Below are positions 1 to 6,752 of a stretch of 13,704 nt of DNA, piece after piece. The translations under genes and the position numbers were made by a program. Each line of letters begins with the position of its first letter. The stretch's first letter is position 1. Source of the DNA: Cryomorphaceae bacterium (GTDB lineage: Bacteria; Bacteroidota; Bacteroidia; Flavobacteriales; Schleiferiaceae); NCBI GenBank assembly GCA_949547975.1, contig CATITW010000380.1:1-13704 (forward strand). Reading direction: 5' to 3'. Below the pieces are notes generated by a model that was not told the DNA's origin, searched no databases, and worked only from the letters and a program-made list of their open reading frames with translations.

Positions 1-2
1 CA

Positions 3-998
3 CAACGCATGCTCAGCACAAAAGATGAGCGTTCCTCGTTTTTAGCCAGTGCCGTATTCCAGATCGGGCATTATGCCGTTCGTCCATGGCCGTGGATCAT
101 TGTGGCCTTAAGCGCTATTGTGCTCTATGCTTCGAAAGGAGATGTAGCAAGCTCGGCCCCTGAATTCATTACTTATGAATGCTTAACCGAGCAGATAAAT
201 TGCGAAACGCTCACTGCGGATCAGCAGTCGGAGCTGGATGCCTGGACGGCAACATGGGCGCCGGTGTATGGCGAGCAGTTGCCAGAGGCACTGAAGTACC
301 AACGCGATTACCGCTTCGGATACATTTTCCTGATGCGCGACTACATGCCGAAAGGACTTTTGGGAATGCTGCTCGCATCGTTTTTTGCCGCCTACATGTC
401 GACCATTTCTACCCAGCTGAATTGGGGTGCATCCTACCTGATTAATGACTTCTATTTGCGCTTTATTACCCCGAACGCACCTCGAAAAAAGAGCTTAGCG
501 ATGAGTCGTATCGTAACACTAGTGCTGGCCATCGCAGGATTGCTGGTCACCACTTTGATGGATAGCATTGCCGGGGTTTGGCAGTTCATCATGGAATGTG
601 GTGCCGGGCTGGGCTTGGTACTCATTCTGCGCTGGTACTGGTGGCGAATAAATGCTTGGGCGGAGATTGCAGCTACGGTAGCACCATTCATCGCGTATGC
701 CATCGCGCACTACGCGTTAGAGTGGGTGTTCCCGAACAGCTTTTTCTTCACGGTGGCCTTTACCACAGTAAGCTGGATCGTTGTGATGTACGCGACACAG
801 CCGGAGTCGAGCAGTACGCTAAGGGAATTCTATCAAACGGTTCGTCCGGGCGGTGCTTGGAAGCCGGTGGAATGGAAGGCCGGCGAGTACGACGGGCCTA
901 AAGGACCCTCAACGCTGGTGCTGGTGTTCCAGTGGTTGATCGGTATTGGGTTGGTGTATGGCGCGCTGTTTGCAGTGGGCGCGTTGTTGTGGAGCTAA
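3..998 (+). CDS. Sodium:solute symporter (SSS family), C-terminal part; 5' end lies outside the window
   Basis: Inner-membrane Na+-driven importer of a small solute; the substrate cannot be read from sequence. The reading frame is open to the left edge. The first codons give Gln-Arg followed by MLSTKDE, which matches the internal QRxLSAKxE stretch of SSS proteins, so the ATG at 9 is not the start and about 330 C-terminal residues are present. Counting from that Met, the most typical part is residues 114-148, with PKGLLGMLLASFFAAYMST and then ISTQLNWGAS. This is the helix carrying the Ser/Thr residues of the sodium site (S131, T132, S134, T135). Further hydrophobic helices lie at about 165-185, 190-208, 218-240, 245-262 and 302-328. 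A hydrophilic loop of roughly 60 residues (about 44-105, with two Cys) separates the RPWPWII helix from the PKGLLG helix. The gene converges on infB. Family assignment is strong; substrate is unknown. Confidence 0.88.
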   Translation, partial: QRMLSTKDERSSFLASAVFQIGHYAVRPWPWIIVALSAIVLYASKGDVASSAPEFITYECLTEQINCETLTADQQSELDAWTATWAPVYGEQLPEALKYQRDYRFGYIFLMRDYMPKGLLGMLLASFFAAYMSTISTQLNWGASYLINDFYLRFITPNAPRKKSLAMSRIVTLVLAIAGLLVTTLMDSIAGVWQFIMECGAGLGLVLILRWYWWRINAWAEIAATVAPFIAYAIAHYALEWVFPNSFFFTVAFTTVSWIVVMYATQPESSSTLREFYQTVRPGGAWKPVEWKAGEYDGPKGPSTLVLVFQWLIGIGLVYGALFAVGALLWS

Positions 999-1009
999 AA
1001 ATTGGCCAC

Positions 1010-1042
1010 AAAAAAACCCCGAGACCTGTAGTGGAATCGGGG
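1010..1042 (-). terminator. Intrinsic terminator of the rimP-nusA-infB operon
   Basis: Read on the minus strand, a 6-bp GC-rich stem (CCCCGA at 1037-1042 pairing with TCGGGG at 1017-1022) with a 14-nt loop is followed by seven T residues (complement of the A-run 1010-1016). It starts about 22 bp after the infB stop codon. On the plus strand the stem is followed only by CTTTCT, so it would act weakly, if at all, for the converging symporter gene. Confidence 0.8.
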
Positions 1043-1064
1043 CTTTCTAAATCTATAGTTTCTC

Positions 1065-3938
1065 TTAGAGCGTACGCTTCACTTCTACGTGAGAGTAAGA
1101 CTCTACGATATCGCCGACTTTGATGTCGTTGAATTTCTCGATGTTCAAACCACACTCGAAGCCTTGACGAACTTCTTTTGCATCGTCTTTGAATCGCTTC
1201 AGTGATCCTAGCTTACCCGTGTACACGACAACACCATCGCGGATGATGCGGACGTCACGGTTACGCTCGATAACCCCTTCGGTAACCATACAACCTGCGA
1301 TCGTTCCGACCTTCGAGATCTTGAACGTTTCACGGATCTCTGCAGTACCGTTGATTTCTTCCTTAACCTCAGCAGAAAGCATACCTTCCATCGCGTCGCG
1401 AATCTCGTTGATCGCGTCGTAGATGATCGAATACATGCGAACTTCCACTTCTTCCTTCTCGGCCAATTTTCTTGCCTGAGCAGAAGGACGTACCTGGAAA
1501 CCAACCACGATCGCATCAGATGCAGTCGCGAGTAGGATATCACTTTCAGAGATTTGACCAACACCTTTGTGGATAATGTTCACTTGAATCTCTTCTGTAG
1601 TCAATTTTTGTAGCGAGTCAGACAACGCTTCTACCGAACCGTCAACATCACCCTTCAAGATGATATTCAGCTCTTGGAAATCTCCCACCTTCAAACGGCG
1701 ACCGATCTCTTCGAGGGTCATCTTCTTCTGAGAACGTACACTTTGCTCACGCTGCAACTGCAAGCGCTTCGCTGCAATCTGCTTCGCTTCACGCTCGTCG
1801 TCCATAATGATGAACTTATCACCTGAAGTAGGTGCGCCGTCCAAACCTAATAGACTCACTGGCGTAGAAGGTCCAGCTTCCTTGATACGCGAACCGCGCT
1901 CATCAAGCATTGCTTTCACCTTACCGCTGTACTGACCGGCGAGAACGTAGTCACCTACTTTCATCGTACCTGCCTGAACGAGCGCCGTACACATGTACCC
2001 ACGTCCTTTATCCAAGGAAGCTTCCACGATGGTACCGCTGGCGTTTTTCTTAGGGTTCGCTTTCAGATCGAGCATTTCTGCTTCCAAGATGACTTTATCG
2101 AGGAGTTCCTCAACGTTCATACCCGTTTTTGCCGAAATTTCTTGACTCTGAATTTTACCACCCCAGTCTTCAACAAGCATGTTCTCTTGAGCGAGTTGCT
2201 CCTTGATCTTGTCCGGGTTAGCTGCATCGCGGTCTACCTTGTTGATCGCAAAAACGATCGGTACACCAGCTGCCTGAGCGTGTGCGATGGCCTCTTTCGT
2301 TTGTGGCATCACAGCATCATCAGCCGCCACTACGATAATAGCAATATCCGTTACCTGGGCACCACGTGCACGCATCGCCGTAAAGGCCTCGTGACCTGGA
2401 GTATCCAAGAAGGTAATCGTTTGACCATTGTGTACTTTCACGTTGTAGGCACCGATGTGCTGGGTGATACCACCCGCTTCACCAGCAATCACATTCGCCT
2501 TACGGATGTAATCCAAGAGCGATGTTTTACCGTGATCAACGTGTCCCATCACCGTTACAATAGGTGAACGTGGGAGCAAGTCCTCTTCTTTATCTTCTTC
2601 TTCAATGAAAGTGTCAGTAACCTCTTCATCCACGAAGTTTACACCAAACCCGAACTCTTCTGCCACCATCTCGAGCATCTCTGCATCCAAACGCTGGTTC
2701 ATCGTCACCATGACACCTACGCCCATCAATGAAGCAATCACTTCATTTACGGTAACGCTCATCATGTTCGCGAGCTCAGTTACGGTAACAAACTCCGTTA
2801 CCTGCAATACTTTGTTTTCTTCCGCTTGTTGGATGTCTTTCAACTCCTCACGTTCACGGCGTTCAGCACGCTTATCACGACGGATTTTTGCTCCTTTATT
2901 CTTCTTACCGGAAGTCAATTTTTCCAGCGTCTCCTTGATCTGCTTCTGGATTTGCTCGTCCGTCAACTCCTGCTTCTGCACTGGAGGTACACCGCGACGA
3001 CCTTTACCCTTGTTGGTCGAAGAACCGCGCTGATTCCCACCGCGAGCACCGCCGCCACGTTTCGGGTCCGGTTGCGCTGGTGTAGCACCACCCGGTCCTT
3101 GCGTTTTGATGCGCTTGCGCTTTTTCTTATCGACTTTTGGCTTTTCTACCGGAAGAACAATCTTTTGTCCTGTGAATCTTGGACCGTCAATCTTAACGTA
3201 CTTCGTCTTGATTTCCGTGTCCTCTTTCTTAGGCGCTTCTTCAACCTTCGGCTCTTCCTTTTTGGCTTGCTCCTTAATCACTGCGCCACCACCGGATTTC
3301 TTCGGTGCTTTTACTGCTGGTTTTGGAGTTTCTGCTTTTTTCGGAGCTTCTTTCTTCGCTGCTGGAGCTGGTTTTTTCTTTGGCTTTTGCGCTTCCAAAT
3401 CAATTTTGCCCATCACCTTCAGTCCACCCACTTGCTGAGCGTCTTCTGCCGGAGCATCTTTGATTTCGACCCCCTCAGGAGCTTTCTTCTCCTCAGGTGC
3501 CTGTTCGGCAACCGGAGCTGCTACTGCTGGAGCTTCCTCTTTTGCTGGAGTCTCTACCGCTGGTACTTCTGCCGCCGGTGCTGGCGCAGCCTCTTCCTTG
3601 GCTTCTGGTGCTGGCGCCGCTTCTGGCGTAGCTTCCGGAGCCGGAGCTGGCTCGGTTTTCTCAACCGCTTCTACCGGTGCAGGTGCTGGAGTCTCCTCCT
3701 CTTTGCTACCGCGTAGGGCTTCCTTTTCCTCCTTGACCTGCTGGCTCACCTCTTCCGCAAGTTTCTTGCGTTGCAAATCATCTGCAAAGGTGGTCCTCAA
3801 GATCCCGTACTGATCTTCGGTAATCTTGTGGTTCCGGTTGTTAGGAATTTCGTGGCCCTGCTTCGCCAATTCCTCAACCGCACGGTCTAAGGAAATATTG
3901 AGCTCTTTTGTGACCTTACTTAATCTGACGCTACTCAT
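1065..3938 (-). CDS. infB: Translation initiation factor IF-2
   Basis: GTPase that brings fMet-tRNA to the 30S subunit and promotes 70S joining in the cytoplasm. The 957-aa product begins with the small IF2_N-type helical domain ([20 protein letters not shown]). A low-complexity linker of about 300 residues rich in Ala, Pro, Glu and Lys follows (about 60-360). A second IF2_N-like domain sits near 395-440. The G domain shows all five motifs: GHVDHGKT (465-472), GGITQHIG (489-496), DTPGHE (512-517, with the catalytic His516), NKVD (566-569) and SAKTG (602-606). Domains II-IV follow to the C terminus. The length exceeds E. coli IF-2 mainly through the linker. It is the last gene of the operon, 20 bp behind nusA, and ends just before a terminator. 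The start is supported by the conserved [12 protein letters not shown] beginning. Confidence 0.98.
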   Translation of the reverse strand: MSSVRLSKVTKELNISLDRAVEELAKQGHEIPNNRNHKITEDQYGILRTTFADDLQRKKLAEEVSQQVKEEKEALRGSKEEETPAPAPVEAVEKTEPAPAPEATPEAAPAPEAKEEAAPAPAAEVPAVETPAKEEAPAVAAPVAEQAPEEKKAPEGVEIKDAPAEDAQQVGGLKVMGKIDLEAQKPKKKPAPAAKKEAPKKAETPKPAVKAPKKSGGGAVIKEQAKKEEPKVEEAPKKEDTEIKTKYVKIDGPRFTGQKIVLPVEKPKVDKKKRKRIKTQGPGGATPAQPDPKRGGGARGGNQRGSSTNKGKGRRGVPPVQKQELTDEQIQKQIKETLEKLTSGKKNKGAKIRRDKRAERREREELKDIQQAEENKVLQVTEFVTVTELANMMSVTVNEVIASLMGVGVMVTMNQRLDAEMLEMVAEEFGFGVNFVDEEVTDTFIEEEDKEEDLLPRSPIVTVMGHVDHGKTSLLDYIRKANVIAGEAGGITQHIGAYNVKVHNGQTITFLDTPGHEAFTAMRARGAQVTDIAIIVVAADDAVMPQTKEAIAHAQAAGVPIVFAINKVDRDAANPDKIKEQLAQENMLVEDWGGKIQSQEISAKTGMNVEELLDKVILEAEMLDLKANPKKNASGTIVEASLDKGRGYMCTALVQAGTMKVGDYVLAGQYSGKVKAMLDERGSRIKEAGPSTPVSLLGLDGAPTSGDKFIIMDDEREAKQIAAKRLQLQREQSVRSQKKMTLEEIGRRLKVGDFQELNIILKGDVDGSVEALSDSLQKLTTEEIQVNIIHKGVGQISESDILLATASDAIVVGFQVRPSAQARKLAEKEEVEVRMYSIIYDAINEIRDAMEGMLSAEVKEEINGTAEIRETFKISKVGTIAGCMVTEGVIERNRDVRIIRDGVVVYTGKLGSLKRFKDDAKEVRQGFECGLNIEKFNDIKVGDIVESYSHVEVKRTL

Positions 3939-3958
3939 AGAGTGTCTTTAGGTTTTCT

Positions 3959-5206
3959 TTATTCTTCGTCTTCGAATTCTTGATTAAGGACAGCGAAAAT
4001 GCGATCTACAGTTTCCTCCTCTAAATCGGCTCTTGATACCAATTCTTCCTTCGTCAATTTCAAGACGCTCTTTGCTGTATCACAGCCAATCTTTTTAAGC
4101 TCAGCAATCACCCAAGCTTCAATCTCATCGCTAAATTGATCGAGTTCGATATCGTCCTCAATCTCAATGTCATCACGGTACACATCAATCTCCATATCGA
4201 TCAGCTTACTCGCCAAACGAATGTTCGTACCACCACGACCAATCGCTAAACTAACTTGATCAGGTGCCAAGAATGCTTCCACTCTTTTTGCATCTTCATC
4301 AATGTTCAGACTCGTTACTTTCGCCGGGCTTAACGCACGTTGAATGTACAGTTGAAGGTTAGTTGTGTAGTTAATCACATCAATGTTCTCGTTGCGCAAC
4401 TCACGAACGATGCTGTGAATACGTGAACCTTTCATACCCACACACGCCCCTACTGGATCGATGCGGTCATCGTAAGACTCTACAGCTACTTTTGCCTTCT
4501 CTCCAGGGATACGAACCACACCTTTAATAGTGATCAAACCGTCGTACACCTCTGGGATTTCTTGTTCAAATAGCTTCGCCAAGAAACGCTCGTCCGTACG
4601 TGACATAATCACAACCGGCTTCGTTCCACGGAAAACTACTTCTTTCACAACCGCACGAATCGGGTCTCCCTTGCGGAAAAACTCGCGTTCGCCGATCATT
4701 TGATCTTTCGGAAGAATCAGCTCATTCCCCTCATCATCATATACGATGACCTCTCTGTGACGTACGTGGTGCACTTCACCGGTGATGATCTCACCTTCAA
4801 GGTCTTTGTAACGCTTAAATAGTTCAGCATTGTCGTGTTCTTGAATACGACTTACCAAGTTTTGACGGAACGCCAAAATAAAGCGACGACCGAGGTCGAT
4901 CAACTTTACTTCTTGAGAAACCTCTTCACCTACTTCGTAATCTGGCTCTATTTTCAAAGCCGCAGTAAGTTCAATCTCTAGATTTTCATCCTCAACCTCG
5001 CCGTCTTCCACAACTGTTCTGTTGTGCCAGATCTCCAAATCACCTTTGTCCGGGTTAACAATGACATCAAAGTTCTCGTCCGTTTCATACTTCTTACGAA
5101 GCTGGTTACGGAAGGCTTCTTCAATGAAAGCCATCAACGTAGTTCTGTCGATATTCTTCTCCTCTTTAAAGGCGAGGAAGCTTTCGATAATCGCTTGATT
5201 CTCCAT
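3959..5206 (-). CDS. nusA: Transcription termination/antitermination factor NusA
   Basis: RNA polymerase-associated factor that modulates pausing, intrinsic termination and antitermination. The 415-aa product has the expected order: N-terminal RNAP-binding domain (about 1-130), S1 RNA-binding domain (about 137-202, containing GEIITGEVHHVRHREVIVYD), KH1 (about 205-295, with CVGMKGSRI at 255-263) and KH2 (about 300-345, with AIGRGGTNIRLASKL from 321). A short acidic C-terminal region with a helix-hairpin-like segment (about 370-405) ends in EFEDEE. The length is typical of Bacteroidota NusA, which lacks the two long acidic repeats of the E. coli protein. It lies 22 bp after rimP and 20 bp before infB, all co-directional, so one transcript is expected. 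The Met start with MENQAIIESF fits the family. Confidence 0.97.
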   Translation of the reverse strand: MENQAIIESFLAFKEEKNIDRTTLMAFIEEAFRNQLRKKYETDENFDVIVNPDKGDLEIWHNRTVVEDGEVEDENLEIELTAALKIEPDYEVGEEVSQEVKLIDLGRRFILAFRQNLVSRIQEHDNAELFKRYKDLEGEIITGEVHHVRHREVIVYDDEGNELILPKDQMIGEREFFRKGDPIRAVVKEVVFRGTKPVVIMSRTDERFLAKLFEQEIPEVYDGLITIKGVVRIPGEKAKVAVESYDDRIDPVGACVGMKGSRIHSIVRELRNENIDVINYTTNLQLYIQRALSPAKVTSLNIDEDAKRVEAFLAPDQVSLAIGRGGTNIRLASKLIDMEIDVYRDDIEIEDDIELDQFSDEIEAWVIAELKKIGCDTAKSVLKLTKEELVSRADLEEETVDRIFAVLNQEFEDEE

Positions 5207-5228
5207 TGTGTATCTAAACTAAATAATC

Positions 5229-5669
5229 TTATTTAAATCTAATTGCAACTTTGGCCTCGGTGATTTCGCTAAAGTTAATTTTTAGCTCAATGTTCGGGGC
5301 GCTCTTCTTTTTTTGTGGCACGCTCAGTACCAAAAACTCCGGATCAGCTTCTAACAACTGTCCTTCCACTTCTTGATCGTTGTACTTCACCTTCAAAAAG
5401 CGGCCGACATTTTTCTGGTATTGACGGAAGATTCTAAGGGGTAAATTAAGGTCGGGACTGCTCACGGTGAGATTAAAGTCTTCCACCTCGCGGTCGAATT
5501 CGCCCTCAATCATGCGATTAATCATTTTAATCTGGTCGATGTTCAGACCTTCATCAGCGTCCACATACGCCACGATGACGTTGTTCGGCTTCAATTCTAC
5601 ATCCACCAAAAACGCGCCGTTTTCGCTTGCTGCGAGCTCTGCTGCTTCTCTTACTTTCGCGTACTCCAT
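5229..5669 (-). CDS. rimP: Ribosome maturation factor RimP
   Basis: Cytoplasmic factor needed for assembly of the 30S ribosomal subunit. The 146-aa product has the RimP N-terminal alpha/beta domain (about 1-80), including the diagnostic DREVEDFNLTVSSPDLNLPL stretch (59-78). The family usually has SSPGLDxPL here. FRQYQKNVGR (81-90) follows, then the Sm-like beta C-terminal domain (about 85-146). The start is well fixed: an in-frame TGA stop (5673-5675) lies two codons upstream of the ATG and the N terminus aligns with the family. It is the first gene of the rimP-nusA-infB operon. No tRNA gene precedes it, unlike in E. coli where metY does. Its leader holds a UUCG hairpin, listed separately. 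Confidence 0.95.
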   Translation of the reverse strand: MEYAKVREAAELAASENGAFLVDVELKPNNVIVAYVDADEGLNIDQIKMINRMIEGEFDREVEDFNLTVSSPDLNLPLRIFRQYQKNVGRFLKVKYNDQEVEGQLLEADPEFLVLSVPQKKKSAPNIELKINFSEITEAKVAIRFK

Positions 5670-5679
5670 AAATCAAGGC

Positions 5680-5706
5680 CAATAAAAGAGGGGACCGAAG
5701 TCCCCT
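5680..5706 (-). promoter_or_regulatory. UUCG-capped hairpin with U-rich tail in the rimP leader (possible attenuator)
   Basis: On the minus strand a perfect 7-bp stem (AGGGGAC, then GTCCCCT; positions 5706-5689) encloses the loop TTCG, closed by a C-G pair. This is the exceptionally stable C(UUCG)G tetraloop. It is followed directly by CTTTTATT (5688-5681). The whole element sits between the proposed promoter and the rimP start, ending 19 nt before the ATG. A stem plus U-rich tail in a leader looks like an intrinsic terminator, so partial termination that controls the operon (which encodes NusA) is plausible. The T-tract is interrupted, so its strength is uncertain. It could instead be only an RNA-stabilising 5' hairpin. 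Confidence 0.6.
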
Positions 5707-5730
5707 TTCCGAGTGCCAAAAAAGTTTCTG

Positions 5731-5763
5731 CAAATATAGGTGTTTATTTTCAATTGCGGGAAA
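5731..5763 (-). promoter_or_regulatory. Proposed Bacteroidota-type promoter of rimP-nusA-infB
   Basis: On the minus strand TATATTTG (5738-5731) is a perfect match to the Bacteroidota -7 consensus TAnnTTTG. A near match to the -33 box, TTTC for TTTG, lies at 5763-5760 with a 21-nt spacer. Transcription would start near 5724 and give a leader of about 55 nt that includes the UUCG hairpin. This is based on consensus only. Confidence 0.45.
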
Positions 5764-5851
5764 ATGAGAGAGTTGCTTTTACACATCACATCTAATAAAT
5801 TCCACTCCGAATTCTAATTTTGACACTCGAAGTAACTTTTATACTCAGTAT

Positions 5852-5867
5852 GTAGTATATTTACTAC
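5852..5867 (+). promoter_or_regulatory. Perfect inverted repeat upstream of the response regulator, possible operator
   Basis: GTAGTA-TATT-TACTAC is a perfect 6+6 bp palindrome with a 4-bp centre, ending 20 bp before the ATG at 5888. It contains TATATTTA (5856-5863), one base off the -7 consensus TAnnTTTG, so a regulator binding here would cover the promoter. No good -33 box lies 19-21 bp upstream. A sigma70-like alternative, TTGACA (5820-5825) and TATACT (5840-5845), has a short 14-bp spacer. Function is inferred. Confidence 0.3.
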
Positions 5868-5887
5868 CCATAATTAGACTACACTCC

Positions 5888-6562
5888 ATGGAAAAGAAAA
5901 ACGTTAAAATCTTAATCGTTGATGATCATCCGATCGTTAGAGACGGTATAAAGACTATGCTCGAGATGGGCGATTTTGACTGTTGTGTCTTTAATATTCT
6001 CGAAGCGGGAAATGGTGAGGAAACCATGACCATGCTGAAAAATAATGCATTCGACTTGGTGATCATGGATTACCAGCTAGAAGAAACTGACGGCTCATCA
6101 CTCGCAAAACGCGTCATCGAATCTTACCCAGAGCAGCACATTTTAGCGCTTTCAAACTACGATGACATCGAATACGCAGGGAATATGCTTAAAGCAGGTG
6201 CCCGCGGTTATGTGATGAAAAACGTAGGTACCAAAGAATTGATCAAAGCGATCAACACTGTTCTTGAAGGAAAACTCTACTACGCACAGCACCTGGCAAA
6301 CGAACTCATCGAGCGTCGTATTCTAGGTAAAGGCTCGATCGACCTGGCCAGTGACAACCCTGCTGTTGCACGTTTAAGTCGTCGTGAAGTTGAAATCATC
6401 CAACTGATCTGTGATCAGCTGACCAACGAAGAGATTTCTAAGAAACTATTCCTCTCCAAGCGTACCATCGATAACCACCGCCAAAACATTCTCAACAAAC
6501 TGGGAATGAACAACACGGCCGGTTTGGTTCGCTTCGCTGTTGAAAATGGATTGGTGAGCTAA
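5888..6562 (+). CDS. Response regulator, NarL/FixJ (LuxR) family
   Basis: DNA-binding transcription factor expected to be controlled by phosphorylation from a histidine kinase. The 224-aa protein has an N-terminal receiver domain (about 6-125) with the acidic pair D12/D13 in ILIVDDHP, the phospho-acceptor D61 (VIMDYQ), S89 (LALSN) and K111 (GYVMKN). These are all the residues needed for phosphotransfer. A C-terminal LuxR-type helix-turn-helix (about 163-223) contains LSRREVEIIQLICDQLTNEE and the recognition helix near LSKRTIDNHRQNILNKLG. The gene stands alone: it is divergent from rimP, has its own terminator, and has no kinase gene within the window. The signal and target genes are unknown. 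The start follows the palindrome by 20 bp and gives a normal-length receiver domain. Confidence 0.93.
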   Translation: MEKKNVKILIVDDHPIVRDGIKTMLEMGDFDCCVFNILEAGNGEETMTMLKNNAFDLVIMDYQLEETDGSSLAKRVIESYPEQHILALSNYDDIEYAGNMLKAGARGYVMKNVGTKELIKAINTVLEGKLYYAQHLANELIERRILGKGSIDLASDNPAVARLSRREVEIIQLICDQLTNEEISKKLFLSKRTIDNHRQNILNKLGMNNTAGLVRFAVENGLVS

Positions 6563-6592
6563 GGCGACACCCTTCAAATCATACCTATAAAG

Positions 6593-6623
6593 CAGGCTCC
6601 ACATAGTGGGGCCTGTTTTTTTT
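6593..6623 (+). terminator. Strong intrinsic terminator of the response regulator gene
   Basis: The stem CAGGC-T-CCAC (6593-6602) pairs with GTGG-G-GCCTG (6606-6615) through ten base pairs, one a T-G wobble, around an ATA loop. It is followed by eight T residues (6616-6623). It begins 30 bp after the TAA stop. Confidence 0.93.
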
Positions 6624-6696
6624 GTGTCCTACCAGCTACAGGTGTCTATGAGCTATCCGGATGGATGGGGCCCTGGGCTACCGATGTGTTGAAACT

Positions 6697-6726
6697 AAAA
6701 AACCCCCAGGCCAAGGCCTGAGGGTT
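6697..6726 (-). terminator. Intrinsic terminator of the four-module secreted protein gene
   Basis: On the minus strand a 12-bp arm pair (6715-6726 with 6701-6712) contains one G-T wobble and a very short central loop. The run of six T residues is the complement of 6697-6702. A small second inverted repeat, TCGAAA-GGT-TTTCGA (6735-6749), lies between the stop codon and this terminator. The remaining stretch 6624-6696 between this and the preceding terminator holds nothing I can recognise. Confidence 0.88.
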
Positions 6727-6752
6727 CTTGAAATTCGAAAGGTTTTCGAGGA

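Noticed and set aside
9..998. ATG at 9 as the true start of the symporter
   Set aside because: The frame is open to the window edge and the residues around it match an internal SSS motif (QR followed by MLSTKDE).
2826..3716. Long plus-strand open frame rich in Phe, Leu, Cys, Arg and Trp opposite infB
   Set aside because: It is the antisense shadow of the low-complexity Ala/Pro/Glu/Lys linker; composition is unlike any real protein and infB is certain.
5670..5887. tRNA gene upstream of rimP, as with metY in E. coli
   Set aside because: No cloverleaf, T-loop motif or CCA-ready end is visible in this interval.
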